DNA of 64,000 nucleotides from Sphingomonas sp. (GCA_017418975.1 JAFOMG010000006.1:450758-514757); one strand, 5' to 3'; counted from the stretch's first letter, positions 18,764 to 27,794 are shown. Notes: a model not told the origin generated them from the sequence alone. Program-made: numbers and translations.

Positions 18764-18801
18764 AGTAGGTGCATGCCGGGCCGGCAATGAGGGAGGTCAT
18801 G

Positions 18802-19209
18802 ATGACCGTTGGCTATTCCGGCACGCCGCTGGCGAAGAAACTGGGGCTCAAGCCCGGCATGCGCTGCTGGTTCCGCGACATGCCGGGCAGCGTGCGCGCC
18901 GAGATCGATCCCGCCGGGCTGGGGATCGAGGAATATGCAGCCGCCTGTGCCGGGCTGCAGGCGGCGCATGTCTTCGTCACCGAGCGGGCGCGGCTCGAGC
19001 GGGAATTGGAGGCGCTGCTCGCCCTGATCGACCGGAACGGCTTCATCTGGGTCTCCTGGCCCAAGAAAGCCGCCCGGGTGGAGACCGACATTACCGAGGA
19101 CGTGATCCGCGCGGTCGCGCTGCCCATGGGACTGGTCGATATCAAGGTCTGCGCGGTCGATGCGGTCTGGTCGGGCCTGAAGCTGGTGATCCGCCGGGAA
19201 AATCGCTGA
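18802..19209 (+). CDS. DUF3052 family protein
   Basis: Protein of 135 aa matching DUF3052: the N-terminal VGYSGTPLAKKLGLKPGMR block, a central helix, and FIWVSWPKKAARVETDITED followed by LVDIKVCAVDAVWSGLKLVI. It is soluble and its function is unknown. The start at 18802 follows GAGGGAGG at 18789-18796. An overlapping ATG at 18799 would add one Met. It follows purL by 38 bp and could be co-transcribed, but no purine link is known to me. Confidence 0.8.
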   Translation: MTVGYSGTPLAKKLGLKPGMRCWFRDMPGSVRAEIDPAGLGIEEYAAACAGLQAAHVFVTERARLERELEALLALIDRNGFIWVSWPKKAARVETDITEDVIRAVALPMGLVDIKVCAVDAVWSGLKLVIRRENR

Positions 19210-19278
19210 GCGCTACGGGGAAAACCGGATTGCCCGGCCCGAGACACCGGTGGCATCGTCGAATCAGGGGGAGCGTCC

Positions 19279-19947
19279 ATGGCCGAGCACGAAGCGCTGC
19301 CGTGGCAGCCCTATCCGGAACTTAGCGACGATGTACGGATCGCGCGGGCCCGGGCGTTCCTTGCGGAAATCGCCCTCCGCCGCAGCTGCCGTGCCTTTGA
19401 CGAGCGGCCCGTTCCCCGCGAAGTGATCGAGGCGGCGCTGCGGGCCGCCGGCTCGGCACCGAGCGGCGCCAACCGCCAGCCCTGGCATTTCTGCGCGATC
19501 GAGGGGGCGGAGGCCAAGGCGACGATCCGCGTCGCCGCCGAGGAGGAGGAGCGCCAGTTCTATGGCAATCGCGCGCCGGGATCCTGGCTCGACGCGGTGC
19601 GCCCGCTCGGCACCGGGGCCGACAAGCCCTTTCTCGAGGCGGCGCCCTGGCTGATCGCGGTCTTCGCCCGGCGCCTGGCCGATGAGGAAGCCGTGCCGCG
19701 CAACTATTACGTCACCGAAAGCGTCGGCATCGCCACCGGCATCCTGCTGGCCACGCTGCACGCCGCCGGCGTCGCCACCCTGGTCCACACCCCCAGGCCG
19801 ATGCGCTTCCTCAACCGCGTCTGCCGCCGGCCGGACAGCGAGAAGGCGCTGATGCTGATCGTGGCCGGCCATCCGGCGGCCGGCGCGACGATCCCGGTGG
19901 CGGGCAGCCGGAAGAAGCCGCTGGAGGAGATCAGCTCCTGGCTGTAG
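19279..19947 (+). CDS. nitroreductase family flavoprotein
   Basis: FMN-dependent nitroreductase-fold protein of 222 aa. RRSCRAFDERPVPREVIEAA and GSAPSGANRQPWHFCAI are the FMN-binding N-terminal blocks, and ESVGIATGILLATLHAAGVA is the core helix near residues 155-175. The sequence leans toward the iodotyrosine-deiodinase/BluB side of the family (YYVTESVGIA, PMRFLNR) rather than NfsA/NfsB. Substrate cannot be assigned. The ribosome site is AGGGGGAG, 5 bases before ATG. Confidence 0.87.
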   Translation: MAEHEALPWQPYPELSDDVRIARARAFLAEIALRRSCRAFDERPVPREVIEAALRAAGSAPSGANRQPWHFCAIEGAEAKATIRVAAEEEERQFYGNRAPGSWLDAVRPLGTGADKPFLEAAPWLIAVFARRLADEEAVPRNYYVTESVGIATGILLATLHAAGVATLVHTPRPMRFLNRVCRRPDSEKALMLIVAGHPAAGATIPVAGSRKKPLEEISSWL

Positions 19948-19979
19948 CGTCGGGCCGGGAGCGCGGGAGGAGACGAGAC

Positions 19980-20423
19980 ATGGCCGATGCCGGACGCCGG
20001 ATCCTGGTGGCGACGCTGGTCGCCGGCACGCTCGACATCGCCGCGGCGGCGATCCTCGCGCTCCAGGCCGGGCGGACGCCCGACGGCATGCTGCGCGGCG
20101 TCGCCAGCGGCCCCTTTCCCGGCGCGAGCGGCTGGGGCACGGCCGGCGCGGCGCTGGGGCTGGCGGTGCATTTTGCCATCATGGCGGTGATGGCGGCGCT
20201 GTTCGTCCTCGCCGCCGACCGGCTGCCCCTGCTCAAGGCACGGCGCCTGGCCGCGGGCATCGGCTATGGCGTCGCCAGCTGGGCGGTGATGAACCTGATC
20301 GTGCTGCCGCTGCGTTGGCCCGGCATCTTCCCGCATCTCGACCCGCGGACGGTCGCGACCCAGCTCTTCTGCCACATCGTGCTGGTCGGCATCCCGATCG
20401 CACTGGTCGCCGCGCGGCGCTGA
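19980..20423 (+). CDS. hypothetical four-helix membrane protein
   Basis: Protein of 147 aa with about four hydrophobic segments (near residues 9-30, 60-80, 90-112 and 123-145), no signal peptide and no motif I recognise. The segment GVASGPFPGASGWGTAGAAL between helices 1 and 2 is the only notable loop. It has a clear ribosome site (GGGAGGAGACGAGAC before ATG), and its stop directly abuts the ATG of the next gene (TGAATG), so the two are translationally coupled. Confidence 0.72.
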   Translation: MADAGRRILVATLVAGTLDIAAAAILALQAGRTPDGMLRGVASGPFPGASGWGTAGAALGLAVHFAIMAVMAALFVLAADRLPLLKARRLAAGIGYGVASWAVMNLIVLPLRWPGIFPHLDPRTVATQLFCHIVLVGIPIALVAARR

Positions 20424-21671
20424 ATGTCCCCTCCCGCCGCGGGCGCCCGGCTCGCTTCCCTCGATATGGTCCGCGGCGTAGCGGTGCTGGGCATATTGCT
20501 GCTCAACATCCTTTCCTTCGCCATGCCCGAGGCCGCTTATGTGAACCCGCGCGCCTATGGCGGCTGGCACGGCGCCGACCTGGCGGCCTGGGCGATCAAC
20601 TTCGTCCTGTTCGACGGGCGGATGCGCGGGCTCTTCTCCTTCCTGTTCGGCGCGTCGATGCTGCTGGTGATCGAGCGGGCCGAGGCAGGCGGGCGCAGCC
20701 CCGCCGGCGCGCATTACCGGCGCATGGCCTGGCTGCTCGTCTTCGGCATCGCCCATCTCTTCCTGGTCTGGCACGGCGACATCCTCGCCCACTACGCGAT
20801 GATCGGCATGATCGCCTATGCGATGCGCGGCCTGCCCGTGCCGCGCCTGCTCGTGCTCGGCACCATGCTCGCCCTGGTCGGCGCGGTCCTGTTCGCGACC
20901 ATTCCGCTGGGCATCGTCCAGCTGCAGGCGAGCGCCCCCCATGGCGCCGAGCTCCGCCACTATGCCCAGGCCTTCGGCGTTCCCGCCCCTGCCGACATCG
21001 CCCGCAATCTCGCCCTGCACCGGGGCGGCTATGGCGCGATCCTCGCCGAGCGGGTGCGCGAGGACGGCGGCGCCCTGTTCGCGCTGTTCGTCTTCTTCGG
21101 GCCGGAAACGCTCGGCTATATGCTGTTCGGCATGGCGGCGCTGCGCAGCGGCATGCTGCGCGGCGCATGGACGCGGGCGCGCTATCGCCGCTGGCTGATC
21201 GTCTGCTGGGGCATCGGCCTGCCCGCCTATGCCGCCCTGGCATGGTGGCAATGGCGTTCCGGCTTCGACATGCGCGTGGTCGCGGCGATGCTGCCCCTGA
21301 CCGCGCTGGTCCGCCCGCCGATGATCGCGGGATGGATCTGCCTGATCCTGCTCCTAGCCCGCCCGGACGGCGCGCTGACCGCCCGCCTCGTCGCGGCGGG
21401 GCGCATGGCCTTCACCAACTATCTCGCCACCAGCCTGATCTGCACCACGCTCTTCTATGGCTATGGCCTGGGCTGGTACGGGCAGCTGACGCGCTGGCAG
21501 CTCTATCTGGTGGTCTTCGCGATCTGGGCGCTGATCCTGCTCTGGTCCAGGGCCTGGCTCGACCATTTCCGATTCGGCCCGTTCGAATGGCTGTGGCGCA
21601 GCCTGGCGCGCGGGAGCTTCCAGCCGATCCAGGGACGCGCGCCGGATAGTAATGCGAGTGCCTCGCAATAG
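20424..21671 (+). CDS. DUF418 family membrane protein (YeiB-like)
   Basis: Polytopic inner-membrane protein of 415 aa. The N-terminus LASLDMVRGVAVLGILLLNI matches the DUF418/heparan-alpha-glucosaminide acetyltransferase-like fold. GLFSFLFGASMLLVIERAEA and the C-terminal DUF418 domain (AAGRMAFTNYLATSLICTTL, FRFGPFEWLWRSL) follow. There are roughly 10 transmembrane helices. Function is unknown; the fold suggests acyl-group transfer across the membrane. Its last bases overlap the first Fur-like box of bfd. Confidence 0.88.
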   Translation: MSPPAAGARLASLDMVRGVAVLGILLLNILSFAMPEAAYVNPRAYGGWHGADLAAWAINFVLFDGRMRGLFSFLFGASMLLVIERAEAGGRSPAGAHYRRMAWLLVFGIAHLFLVWHGDILAHYAMIGMIAYAMRGLPVPRLLVLGTMLALVGAVLFATIPLGIVQLQASAPHGAELRHYAQAFGVPAPADIARNLALHRGGYGAILAERVREDGGALFALFVFFGPETLGYMLFGMAALRSGMLRGAWTRARYRRWLIVCWGIGLPAYAALAWWQWRSGFDMRVVAAMLPLTALVRPPMIAGWICLILLLARPDGALTARLVAAGRMAFTNYLATSLICTTLFYGYGLGWYGQLTRWQLYLVVFAIWALILLWSRAWLDHFRFGPFEWLWRSLARGSFQPIQGRAPDSNASASQ

Positions 21672-21690
21672 TCTTGCGAATCAGTGTCAA
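21651..21690 (+). promoter_or_regulatory. two tandem Fur-like iron boxes upstream of bfd
   Basis: AATGCGAGTGCCTCGCAAT at 21651-21669 is a palindrome (TGCGAG, 3 bases, CTCGCA). TTGCGAATCAGTGTCAA at 21674-21690 resembles the TGCGAATCATTCTCA type of Fur box used in many proteobacteria. They lie 38-77 bp before the bfd start. The match is by eye. Confidence 0.55.
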
Positions 21691-21727
21691 TAGCCCTACC
21701 TCTTCCCGTGAGAGTTGTGAGGGTCTG

Positions 21728-21898
21728 ATGGTCGTTTGCGTTTGCAATGCTCTTCGGGAACGTGACGTGCGCGAGGCCGCGCGCGAAGGCGCTACCAGTG
21801 CCTGCCAGGCCTATCGCGCGCTCGGATGCCAGGCCAAGTGCGGGCAATGCGTGCCGTTCGCACGTGAGATCATCGCGCAGGAACGTGCTGCTGCGTAA
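21728..21898 (+). CDS. bfd: bacterioferritin-associated ferredoxin
   Basis: Small [2Fe-2S] protein (56 aa) that passes electrons to bacterioferritin to release stored iron. The four cysteines are in the expected pattern: CVCN near the N-terminus (Cys4 and Cys6) and CQAKCGQC in the second half. The start at 21728 (MVVCVCNALRERDV) has TGAGGG 6 bases upstream. The gene lies 110 bp before bfr, which confirms its role, and sits behind two Fur-like boxes, which fits induction under iron starvation. Confidence 0.93.
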   Translation: MVVCVCNALRERDVREAAREGATSACQAYRALGCQAKCGQCVPFAREIIAQERAAA

Positions 21899-22008
21899 CG
21901 TTCGCAACAGCCGAAAACCGCAGAAATCCGCCATTTTCTGACTGTCCAACCGGGCGTTCCGCGCCTATTCTGCCGCCCGAAATCCAATCACAAGCACAGG
22001 TGGCGGCA

Positions 22009-22491
22009 ATGAAGGGCGACCCCAAGGTCCTCGATTTTCTCAACGAGGCGCTCAAGAACGAGCTCACCGCGATCAACCAATATTGGCTGCACTACCGGCT
22101 GCTCGACAATTGGGGCGTCACCAAGCTGGCCGAGCTCGAGCGTCACGAATCGATCGACGAGATGAAGCACGCCGACAAGCTGGCGGAGCGCATCCTGTTC
22201 CTCGACGGCCTGCCCAATTTCCAGCTGCTCGGCCGCCTGCGCATCGGCGAGACGGTGGAGGAGATCCTCAAGGCCGATCTGGCGGTGGAGATGGAGGCGA
22301 TCCCGCTGCTGCGCGACGCGATCCAGCATTGCGAGAGCGTGCGCGACTATGTGTCGCGCGATCTGTTCGCCCATATCCTCGAAAGCGAGGAAGAGCATGT
22401 CGATACGCTGGAGAAGCAGTTCGACATGATCGCCCGCATGGGGCTGGAAAACTATATCCAGCTCAACAGCGAGGCGGCCGAGGCGAGCTAG
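22009..22491 (+). CDS. bfr: bacterioferritin
   Basis: Haem-containing iron-storage protein (160 aa) forming a 24-subunit shell. Ferroxidase residues are visible: Glu18 in KNELTAINQYWLHYR, and Glu51/His54 in IDEMKHADKLAERILFLDG. Met52 is the haem ligand. The later ESEEEHVDTLEKQ carries the remaining metal ligands. The start at 22009 (MKGDPKVLDFLNEAL) is the family N-terminus, preceded by AGGTGG. It has a 110-bp spacer after bfd, so separate control is possible. Confidence 0.96.
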   Translation: MKGDPKVLDFLNEALKNELTAINQYWLHYRLLDNWGVTKLAELERHESIDEMKHADKLAERILFLDGLPNFQLLGRLRIGETVEEILKADLAVEMEAIPLLRDAIQHCESVRDYVSRDLFAHILESEEEHVDTLEKQFDMIARMGLENYIQLNSEAAEAS

Positions 22492-22522
22492 GATCAAAGC
22501 CCGACCAGGGCCTTGCTTCCCT

Positions 22523-22550
22523 GGTCATCCCGGCGCAGGCGGGGATGACG
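22523..22550. repeat. REP-like palindrome (single copy)
   Basis: GGTCATCCCGGCGCAGGCGG followed by GGATGACG; it lies between the convergent bfr and Hpt genes. Confidence 0.8.
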
Positions 22551-22598
22551 GAAATACTCTCAAAGGCTTGCCTGGGTTCTCAACCCAGGCCCCGGCCG

Positions 22599-23009
22599 TC
22601 AGCCCGCGAGCGAGCGCCGGCCGAACACCGGGCGGCGCTCCACCAGCGGGTTGGATTCGCGCTCGAGCAGCGCCAGCGTCGCCTCGAAGAGCGGGCGCAG
22701 CTGCACGACATGTTCGAGCACATCGGTCGGCGTGTCCTGCCGCTCGATGCACAGGCGCGCGCTCATTTCGATCGTCTCGGCCAGGTCCGCCAGCGGATCG
22801 GCGCCGAACTGGCGCGATTCGCCCTTCAGCGTATGCGCGGGAATCACCATCGACGCGGCATTGTTCGCACGCATGGCCTCCTCGATTCGCGCAACGGACT
22901 TGACGCCGTCTTCGCGAAAATAGCCGAGAATGCGCACGAAATTGGCGCCGAGCTCGGCCCGCGCCTGCGCAAAACTGTCCCAGTTCACCAGCTGCTCGTT
23001 GCCGGTCAT
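22599..23009 (-). CDS. Hpt (histidine phosphotransfer) domain protein
   Basis: Stand-alone Hpt protein of 136 aa. The phosphoacceptor His59 sits in VIPAHTLKGESRQFGADPL, the canonical HxLKG pattern, inside a four-helix bundle (ANFVRILGYFREDGVKSVAR precedes it; LADLAETIEMSARLC follows). It would relay phosphate between a hybrid kinase and a response regulator. No such partner is adjacent; the gene lies downstream of der on the same strand. Confidence 0.83.
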   Translation of the reverse strand: MTGNEQLVNWDSFAQARAELGANFVRILGYFREDGVKSVARIEEAMRANNAASMVIPAHTLKGESRQFGADPLADLAETIEMSARLCIERQDTPTDVLEHVVQLRPLFEATLALLERESNPLVERRPVFGRRSLAG

Positions 23010-23117
23010 CGCTTCTTTCCCCTACTCCGCACCCTCCAGAGCGTTCCGAAAGGTATCGCCCGTGTGTAAACACAGGGTTGATTTGGGGTCAGGATCGTTA
23101 CGGAAGCGATTGGATTC

Positions 23118-24488
23118 TCATTCCTTATCGCGATCGAACGGATTCTTCGGCGCGCGCAGCGTCAGCCGCACCGGCACCGCGCCGAAATCGAATTCGCGGC
23201 GCAGGCCGTTGATCAGATAGCGCTGATAGCTCATCGGCAGCAGGTCGACGCGGGTGCCGAACAGCACGAAGCTGGGCGGGCGCGTCTTGTTCTGGGTGAC
23301 GTAGCGCGGCTTGATCCGCTTGCCGCCGGGCGCGGGCGGCGGATTCGCCTCGATCGCGCGCTCGAACCAGCGATTGAGCTGGCCGGTGGAGACGCGGCGC
23401 GACCAGGCCTCGCGCGTCTTGAAGGCAACGTCGATCAGCGTATCGAGCCCCTTCCCCGTCGCCGCGGAGACCGTCAGCAGCGGCACGCCCTTCACTTGCG
23501 CCAGCCCTTCGTCCAGCGCGCCCTTCACGCCGTTGAACAGGCTTGAGGCGTTCTCGGCCACATCCCATTTGTTGAGCGCGATGATCAGCGCCCGCCCCTC
23601 CTGGAGCACGCGATCGGCGATCTTGAGGTCCTGGACCTCCAGCCCGCGCGTGGCGTCGAGCAGCAGCACCACCACTTCGGCGAAGTCGATCGAGCGCAGC
23701 GTATCGGCGACCGAGAGCTTCTCCAGCTTCTCCTCGACGCGCGCCTTCTTGCGCAGCCCCGCCGTGTCGATCAGGCGGACCGGGCGCATATTGCCGTCGA
23801 AATCCTCCCATTCCCAATCGATCGCGATCGAATCGCGGGTGATCCCGGCCTCGGGCCCGGTGATCATCCGGTCCTCGCCGAGGAAACGGTTCACCAGCGT
23901 CGACTTGCCCGCGTTCGGCCGACCGACGATCGCCAGCTTGAGCGGGGCATTGGGGTTGTCGGGATCCTCTTCCTCGACTTCCTCCTCCTCGCGCTCGACA
24001 TGCGGCAGCAGCGCCTCGAACAGGTCGCCCATGCCCTCGCCATGCTCGGCCGAGAGCTGCACCGGATCGCCGAAGCCGAGCGCCATCGCCTCGATCACGC
24101 CGGCCTCGCCCGCGCGGCCCTCGGCCTTGTTGGCGACGAGTATGATCGGCCGGTCGGTCGAGCGCAGCCAGCGGGCGATCTCCTCGTCGAGCGGCGTCAC
24201 GCCGGCACGGGCATCGACCAGGAACAGCGCGACATCGGCTTCCTGCACCGCCGCCTCGGTCTGCTGGCGCATCCGGCCGGGCAGCGTCGCCGCGTCCTCG
24301 TCCTCATAGCCGGCCGTGTCGATGATGCGGAATTCGAGCCCGAGCAGGCTCGCATCGCCCTCGCGGCGGTCGCGGGTCACGCCCGGCTGATCATCGACCA
24401 GCGCGAGCTTCTTGCCGACCAGCCGGTTGAACAGCGTCGATTTGCCGACATTCGGCCGGCCGATGATGGCGACGATGGGCAGTGGCAT
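23118..24488 (-). CDS. der: ribosome biogenesis GTPase Der (EngA)
   Basis: Essential GTPase (456 aa) with two tandem G domains acting in 50S subunit assembly. The first P-loop is GRPNVGKSTLFNRLVGKKLA and the second GRPNAGKSTLVNRFLGE. NKAE and NKWD are the two G4 motifs, and DTAGYED and DTAGLRKKA the G3 motifs. A C-terminal KH-like domain (ANPPPAPGGKRIKPRYVTQ) ends the protein. It is the last gene of the conserved yfgM-like/bamB/der cluster. The start at 24488 (MPLPIVAIIGRPN) was preferred over the longer frame. Confidence 0.97.
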   Translation of the reverse strand: MPLPIVAIIGRPNVGKSTLFNRLVGKKLALVDDQPGVTRDRREGDASLLGLEFRIIDTAGYEDEDAATLPGRMRQQTEAAVQEADVALFLVDARAGVTPLDEEIARWLRSTDRPIILVANKAEGRAGEAGVIEAMALGFGDPVQLSAEHGEGMGDLFEALLPHVEREEEEVEEEDPDNPNAPLKLAIVGRPNAGKSTLVNRFLGEDRMITGPEAGITRDSIAIDWEWEDFDGNMRPVRLIDTAGLRKKARVEEKLEKLSVADTLRSIDFAEVVVLLLDATRGLEVQDLKIADRVLQEGRALIIALNKWDVAENASSLFNGVKGALDEGLAQVKGVPLLTVSAATGKGLDTLIDVAFKTREAWSRRVSTGQLNRWFERAIEANPPPAPGGKRIKPRYVTQNKTRPPSFVLFGTRVDLLPMSYQRYLINGLRREFDFGAVPVRLTLRAPKNPFDRDKE

Positions 24489-24543
24489 GGCGTGAAGACT
24501 CTTATCGACGGGGTGTTCGGTCAAGCAAAACGGCACGGAACGC

Positions 24544-24578
24544 AAAAAGCAACGGGCGAGGCCTTGCGGCCCCGCCCG
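24544..24578 (-). terminator. intrinsic terminator after bamB
   Basis: Stem CGGGCG.GGCC / GGCC.CGCCCG with one mismatch and a TTGC loop, followed on the minus strand by GTTGCTTTTT. It lies 23 bases after the bamB stop and would separate der from bamB, implying a der promoter in the remaining spacer or partial read-through. Confidence 0.75.
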
Positions 24579-24600
24579 CCTGCCATGGCCGGGACAGGTA

Positions 24601-25923
24601 TCAGCGGAACGCGGTCAGGCGTCCCTTGTCGTCCAGGATGTAGAGCATGTGGTTCGCCACCACCGGCTGGAGCGAGATCGGCGCCTTCAGCTCGATTGTC
24701 GAGCTCACGCTGCCGTCGGCCGGCGAGACGAAGACCAGCTCGCCGCGCGTGCTGCCCAGGATCAGCTTGCCGCCGGCCAGGACGGGGCCGATCCAGTTCC
24801 ACGGATCCTTGGGCTTCTTGTCGTTCTTGTAGCGCTTGAGCGGCGCGATCCAGCGCACCTTGCCGCTGGTGCGCGAGAGGCACAGCAGCCGGGCGTCGTC
24901 GGTCACCACGAACAGCCACTCGCCCGCCACCCAGGGGGTGGAGATGCCGGCGATGTTCTGCTCCCACATGCGGTTGCCGGTGGCGATGTCCATCGCGACC
25001 ATGCGCCCGCCCTGCCCCACGGCATAGACGCGGCCCTGATCGATCACCGGCTCGGCGTCGATGTCCGACAGCGAGGAGACCGAAGTGGTCATGCTGCTGC
25101 GCGACAGCACGTCGCTCCACAGCGAGCGGCCATTCTCGTAGCGATAGGCGTTGAGCTCGCCCGACGAGAAGCCGGCGATCACGGTGCCCTGCGCCGAGGC
25201 GGGCGCCGCGACGCCGAACACGCCCTGCGATTCGAGGCTGGCCGAAGCGGTCCAGCTGACGTCGCCATTCTCCTGCTTCATCACGAAGAGCTGGTTGTCC
25301 TGCGTGACGACATAGGCATTGCCGTTGGCGAGCGTCGGCGCGCCGCGCAGCGGGCCGCCGGGGCGCTTGCGCCACAGCTCGCTACCGTCGGCGACCTTGA
25401 GCGCCACCACGTCCCCCAGGCCGTTGGTGGCGAAGACATGCTCGCCCGAGACGCTGACGCCGCCGCCGAAGCGCGCGGTCTTGTTGCCATCGGCCTTCAC
25501 CGTCGCGGCGCGCCACAGCTCGGCGCCGGTGGCGGCGTCCAGCGCATGGACCTGGCCGTCGGTATCCATCACGAACAGCTTGCCGCCCGCGACCACCGGC
25601 GAAGCGGCGAGACGCTCCTTCTTGGAGGTCTTGGCGATCTGCTGGCTCCACACCTGCGACGGCGTGGCGGACAAGGCGAGATGGCCCATCGACTTGGCGG
25701 CATTGCCGCCCGGCTGGTTCCAGTCCTCGTTCGCCGTCGCTTCCGGCACGAGCACATCGACATTCGCCAGCGACTTGTCGCTGGTGATGTCGTTTTCGGA
25801 CATCAGGATGGGAACGCGCTCGCCGAGCACGGGCGTCTTCTTGCCCTGCCCCTTGATTACCCCGCAGCCGCTAACCAGCGCGAGTGCCGCAAGGGCCCCA
25901 GCCACCCTCAGCTTATTGTTCAT
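24601..25923 (-). CDS. bamB: outer-membrane assembly lipoprotein BamB-like (PQQ-type propeller)
   Basis: Lipoprotein of 440 aa. The lipobox LVSGC gives Cys20, followed by an eight-bladed propeller with repeated blade endings such as VHALDAATGAELWRAATVKA, VALKVADGSELWRKRPGGPL and MVAMDIATGNRMWEQNIAGI. BamB helps BamA insert beta-barrel proteins into the outer membrane. It overlaps the upstream YfgM-like gene by 4 bases and precedes der, the same order as in E. coli. Confidence 0.93.
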   Translation of the reverse strand: MNNKLRVAGALAALALVSGCGVIKGQGKKTPVLGERVPILMSENDITSDKSLANVDVLVPEATANEDWNQPGGNAAKSMGHLALSATPSQVWSQQIAKTSKKERLAASPVVAGGKLFVMDTDGQVHALDAATGAELWRAATVKADGNKTARFGGGVSVSGEHVFATNGLGDVVALKVADGSELWRKRPGGPLRGAPTLANGNAYVVTQDNQLFVMKQENGDVSWTASASLESQGVFGVAAPASAQGTVIAGFSSGELNAYRYENGRSLWSDVLSRSSMTTSVSSLSDIDAEPVIDQGRVYAVGQGGRMVAMDIATGNRMWEQNIAGISTPWVAGEWLFVVTDDARLLCLSRTSGKVRWIAPLKRYKNDKKPKDPWNWIGPVLAGGKLILGSTRGELVFVSPADGSVSSTIELKAPISLQPVVANHMLYILDDKGRLTAFR

Positions 25924-26630
25924 TTAGCCTGCTTTTCCTTCGACTGATCGAGGACGTCGATCCCCAATACGCTCGCCAGCTGAACCGCGCGTTGCCGCGT
26001 CGTATCCGGCACATTGTCCCCGCCCTGGGCGATCTGCTGGAGGAGCTTGCCCGCCTCGGCGCGCTTGCCGAGCTTGATCTGCGCGGCCGCGACCATTTCG
26101 CCGGCGCTGCCGAACCAGGCCGAAGCCGGCTTGGCGAGACCCTGGAGGCGCGAGACCACCACTTCCGGCTTCAGCGTGTCATATTCCACCGCGGTCTGGC
26201 GCAGCAGCGCGTAGTCGCGGAACGGCTTGGCGAAGCCGCCATTGCCGGCAACTGCCGCGAACTTGGCGGCGGCGCCCTTCGCGTCCTTCTTCTGCAGCAG
26301 CAGGTTGCCCTCGATGATCGACGACATCGCAGCATAGCCGTTGGTGCCGCTGGCCGCGAGCTTGGCGAGCTCGGGGTTCGCCTTGTCGAGCTGGTTCTGC
26401 TCGATGTTGCGCAGGGCCGCGTCATATTGCTCGCCCTTGGCGCCCGCGGCGGAATCGGTCTGATGCTGCCAGAACAGGAAGCCGCCGAGCGCGGCGAACG
26501 CGACCACGACGGCGCCGATGATCAGCCGCCCGTATTTCTGCCAGATGCCGAGCATCTGCGAACGGCGATATTCCTCGTCGACTTCGCGCAGGAAGGCTTC
26601 GTCTGTCGTGCCGGAGGGGGGAAGCGCCAA
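25920..26630 (-). CDS. YfgM-like membrane-anchored TPR protein
   Basis: Protein of 236 aa with a cytoplasmic N-terminus (DEAFLREVDEEYRRSQMLGI), one transmembrane helix (LIIGAVVVAFAALGGFLFW, about residues 37-55), and a periplasmic TPR-like region with NIEQNQLDKANPELAKLAAS and later helices. It matches the YfgM/TPR_21 family, ancillary to the SecYEG translocon and periplasmic chaperones in E. coli. The conserved position directly before bamB supports the call. Confidence 0.88.
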   Translation of the reverse strand: MALPPSGTTDEAFLREVDEEYRRSQMLGIWQKYGRLIIGAVVVAFAALGGFLFWQHQTDSAAGAKGEQYDAALRNIEQNQLDKANPELAKLAASGTNGYAAMSSIIEGNLLLQKKDAKGAAAKFAAVAGNGGFAKPFRDYALLRQTAVEYDTLKPEVVVSRLQGLAKPASAWFGSAGEMVAAAQIKLGKRAEAGKLLQQIAQGGDNVPDTTRQRAVQLASVLGIDVLDQSKEKQAK

Positions 26631-26706
26631 AATCTACTCCATGCGTCTCTTGCGGGCGCGAACCTGATCGTGCCGTGCGGGAATCACCAGAGCGCTCGGT
26701 AGCCCG

Positions 26707-27564
26707 TCAATCCCGCGGCGCATAGACCTGATCGGGCCCCGGGAAGGCCCGCGACCGAACATCGGCGGCATAGGTTTCAACCGCGGCGGAAATACGGCCG
26801 GCAAGATCGTCATATTTCTTCACGAACCGGGCGGTCCGCTCGAACATGCCGAGCATGTCGTCGATCACCAGCACCTGGCCGTCGCACTCGGCCGAGGCGC
26901 CGATGCCGATCACCGGGCACGAGACCGCCGCGGTGATTTCCCGGGCCAGCGTCTCGACCACGCCCTCCACCACCAGGCCGAAGGCGCCGGCCGCGGCGAT
27001 CGCCCGCGCATCGTCGAGGATCTGGGCATGTTCCGCGTTGCTCCGGCCGCGCGCGCCATAGCCGCCAAGCGCGTTGACCGCCTGGGGCGTGAGGCCGACA
27101 TGGCCGACCACGGGAATGCCGCGCTTGGTCAGGAACTCGACCGTCGGGGCCAGCGTCTCGCCGCCCTCCATCTTCACGCCGGCCGCCCCGGTCTCGGCGA
27201 GCACGCGCGCGGCGGAGGCAAAGGCCTGTTCCGGGCCCTGCTCATAGCTGCCGAAGGGCATGTCGACCACGACCAGCGAATGCCAGCTGCCGCGCACCAC
27301 CGCGGCACCATGCGCGATCATCATCTCCAGCGTCACCGGCAGGGTGGAAGGCAGGCCGTAGATCACCTGGGCCAGGCTGTCCCCCACCAGCAGCACATCG
27401 CAATGCGGGTCGAGCAGCTGCGCCATCCGCGTCGTGTAGGCAGTGAGCATCACGATCGGATCCTTGCCCTTGCGATCGCGAATCGCCGGGACGGTAAGCC
27501 GCTTCATCGGAGCGGGGGTCGGGTTTGCGCGGCTCGTGGCCGTATCCATGGTGACGTGCGACAT
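26707..27564 (-). CDS. panB: 3-methyl-2-oxobutanoate hydroxymethyltransferase
   Basis: First committed enzyme of pantothenate/CoA synthesis (285 aa), adding a hydroxymethyl group from methylene-tetrahydrofolate to 2-oxoisovalerate. Signatures are [33 protein letters not shown] (metal-binding Asp), [37 protein letters not shown] and [20 protein letters not shown] with the catalytic Glu region. The start at 27564 ([12 protein letters not shown]) is plausible; ATGs at 27549 and 27507 would also keep the full domain. It is 76 bp upstream of the YfgM-like gene on the same strand. Confidence 0.95.
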   Translation of the reverse strand: MSHVTMDTATSRANPTPAPMKRLTVPAIRDRKGKDPIVMLTAYTTRMAQLLDPHCDVLLVGDSLAQVIYGLPSTLPVTLEMMIAHGAAVVRGSWHSLVVVDMPFGSYEQGPEQAFASAARVLAETGAAGVKMEGGETLAPTVEFLTKRGIPVVGHVGLTPQAVNALGGYGARGRSNAEHAQILDDARAIAAAGAFGLVVEGVVETLAREITAAVSCPVIGIGASAECDGQVLVIDDMLGMFERTARFVKKYDDLAGRISAAVETYAADVRSRAFPGPDQVYAPRD

Positions 27565-27739
27565 GGCGGCGGGTCTAGCGGGTTGCGACGAGGGTCGCCA
27601 GTGTAACGGCGTCCGGCGAGCCGCCTCGCCCACTCACCCCCTTCGCGATTTTTCACCCCCGGCCATCCTCATTTCCCGTCGCCGCCCTCCCATCCCGGCC
27701 CGCGCGGCAATGGCGAAAGTGAAAGTTCGAATCACTTGA

Positions 27740-27767
27740 CTCAATGTCTATAATATCTAACATTGAG
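27740..27767. promoter_or_regulatory. perfect inverted repeat over a TATAAT box, probable operator of the XRE regulator
   Basis: CTCAATGT (27740-27747), 12 bases, then ACATTGAG (27760-27767). The spacer contains TATAAT at 27749-27754, with TTCGAA 17 bases upstream as a possible -35. It is in an unusually AT-rich stretch 27 bp before the membrane-protein start. Overlap of palindrome and -10 element is the usual layout for autorepression. Confidence 0.6.
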
Positions 27768-27794
27768 GTATTAATTTCGAACTCGAGGTGAATT

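Noticed and set aside
16529-18787. Minus-strand open frame of about 750 codons opposite purL
   Set aside because: Shadow of purL with low-complexity translation; no start context or family.
27736-27754. TTGACT (27736) and TATAAT (27749) as one promoter
   Set aside because: Only 7 bases separate the hexamers, far too few for a sigma-70 promoter; TTCGAA at 27726 has correct spacing instead.
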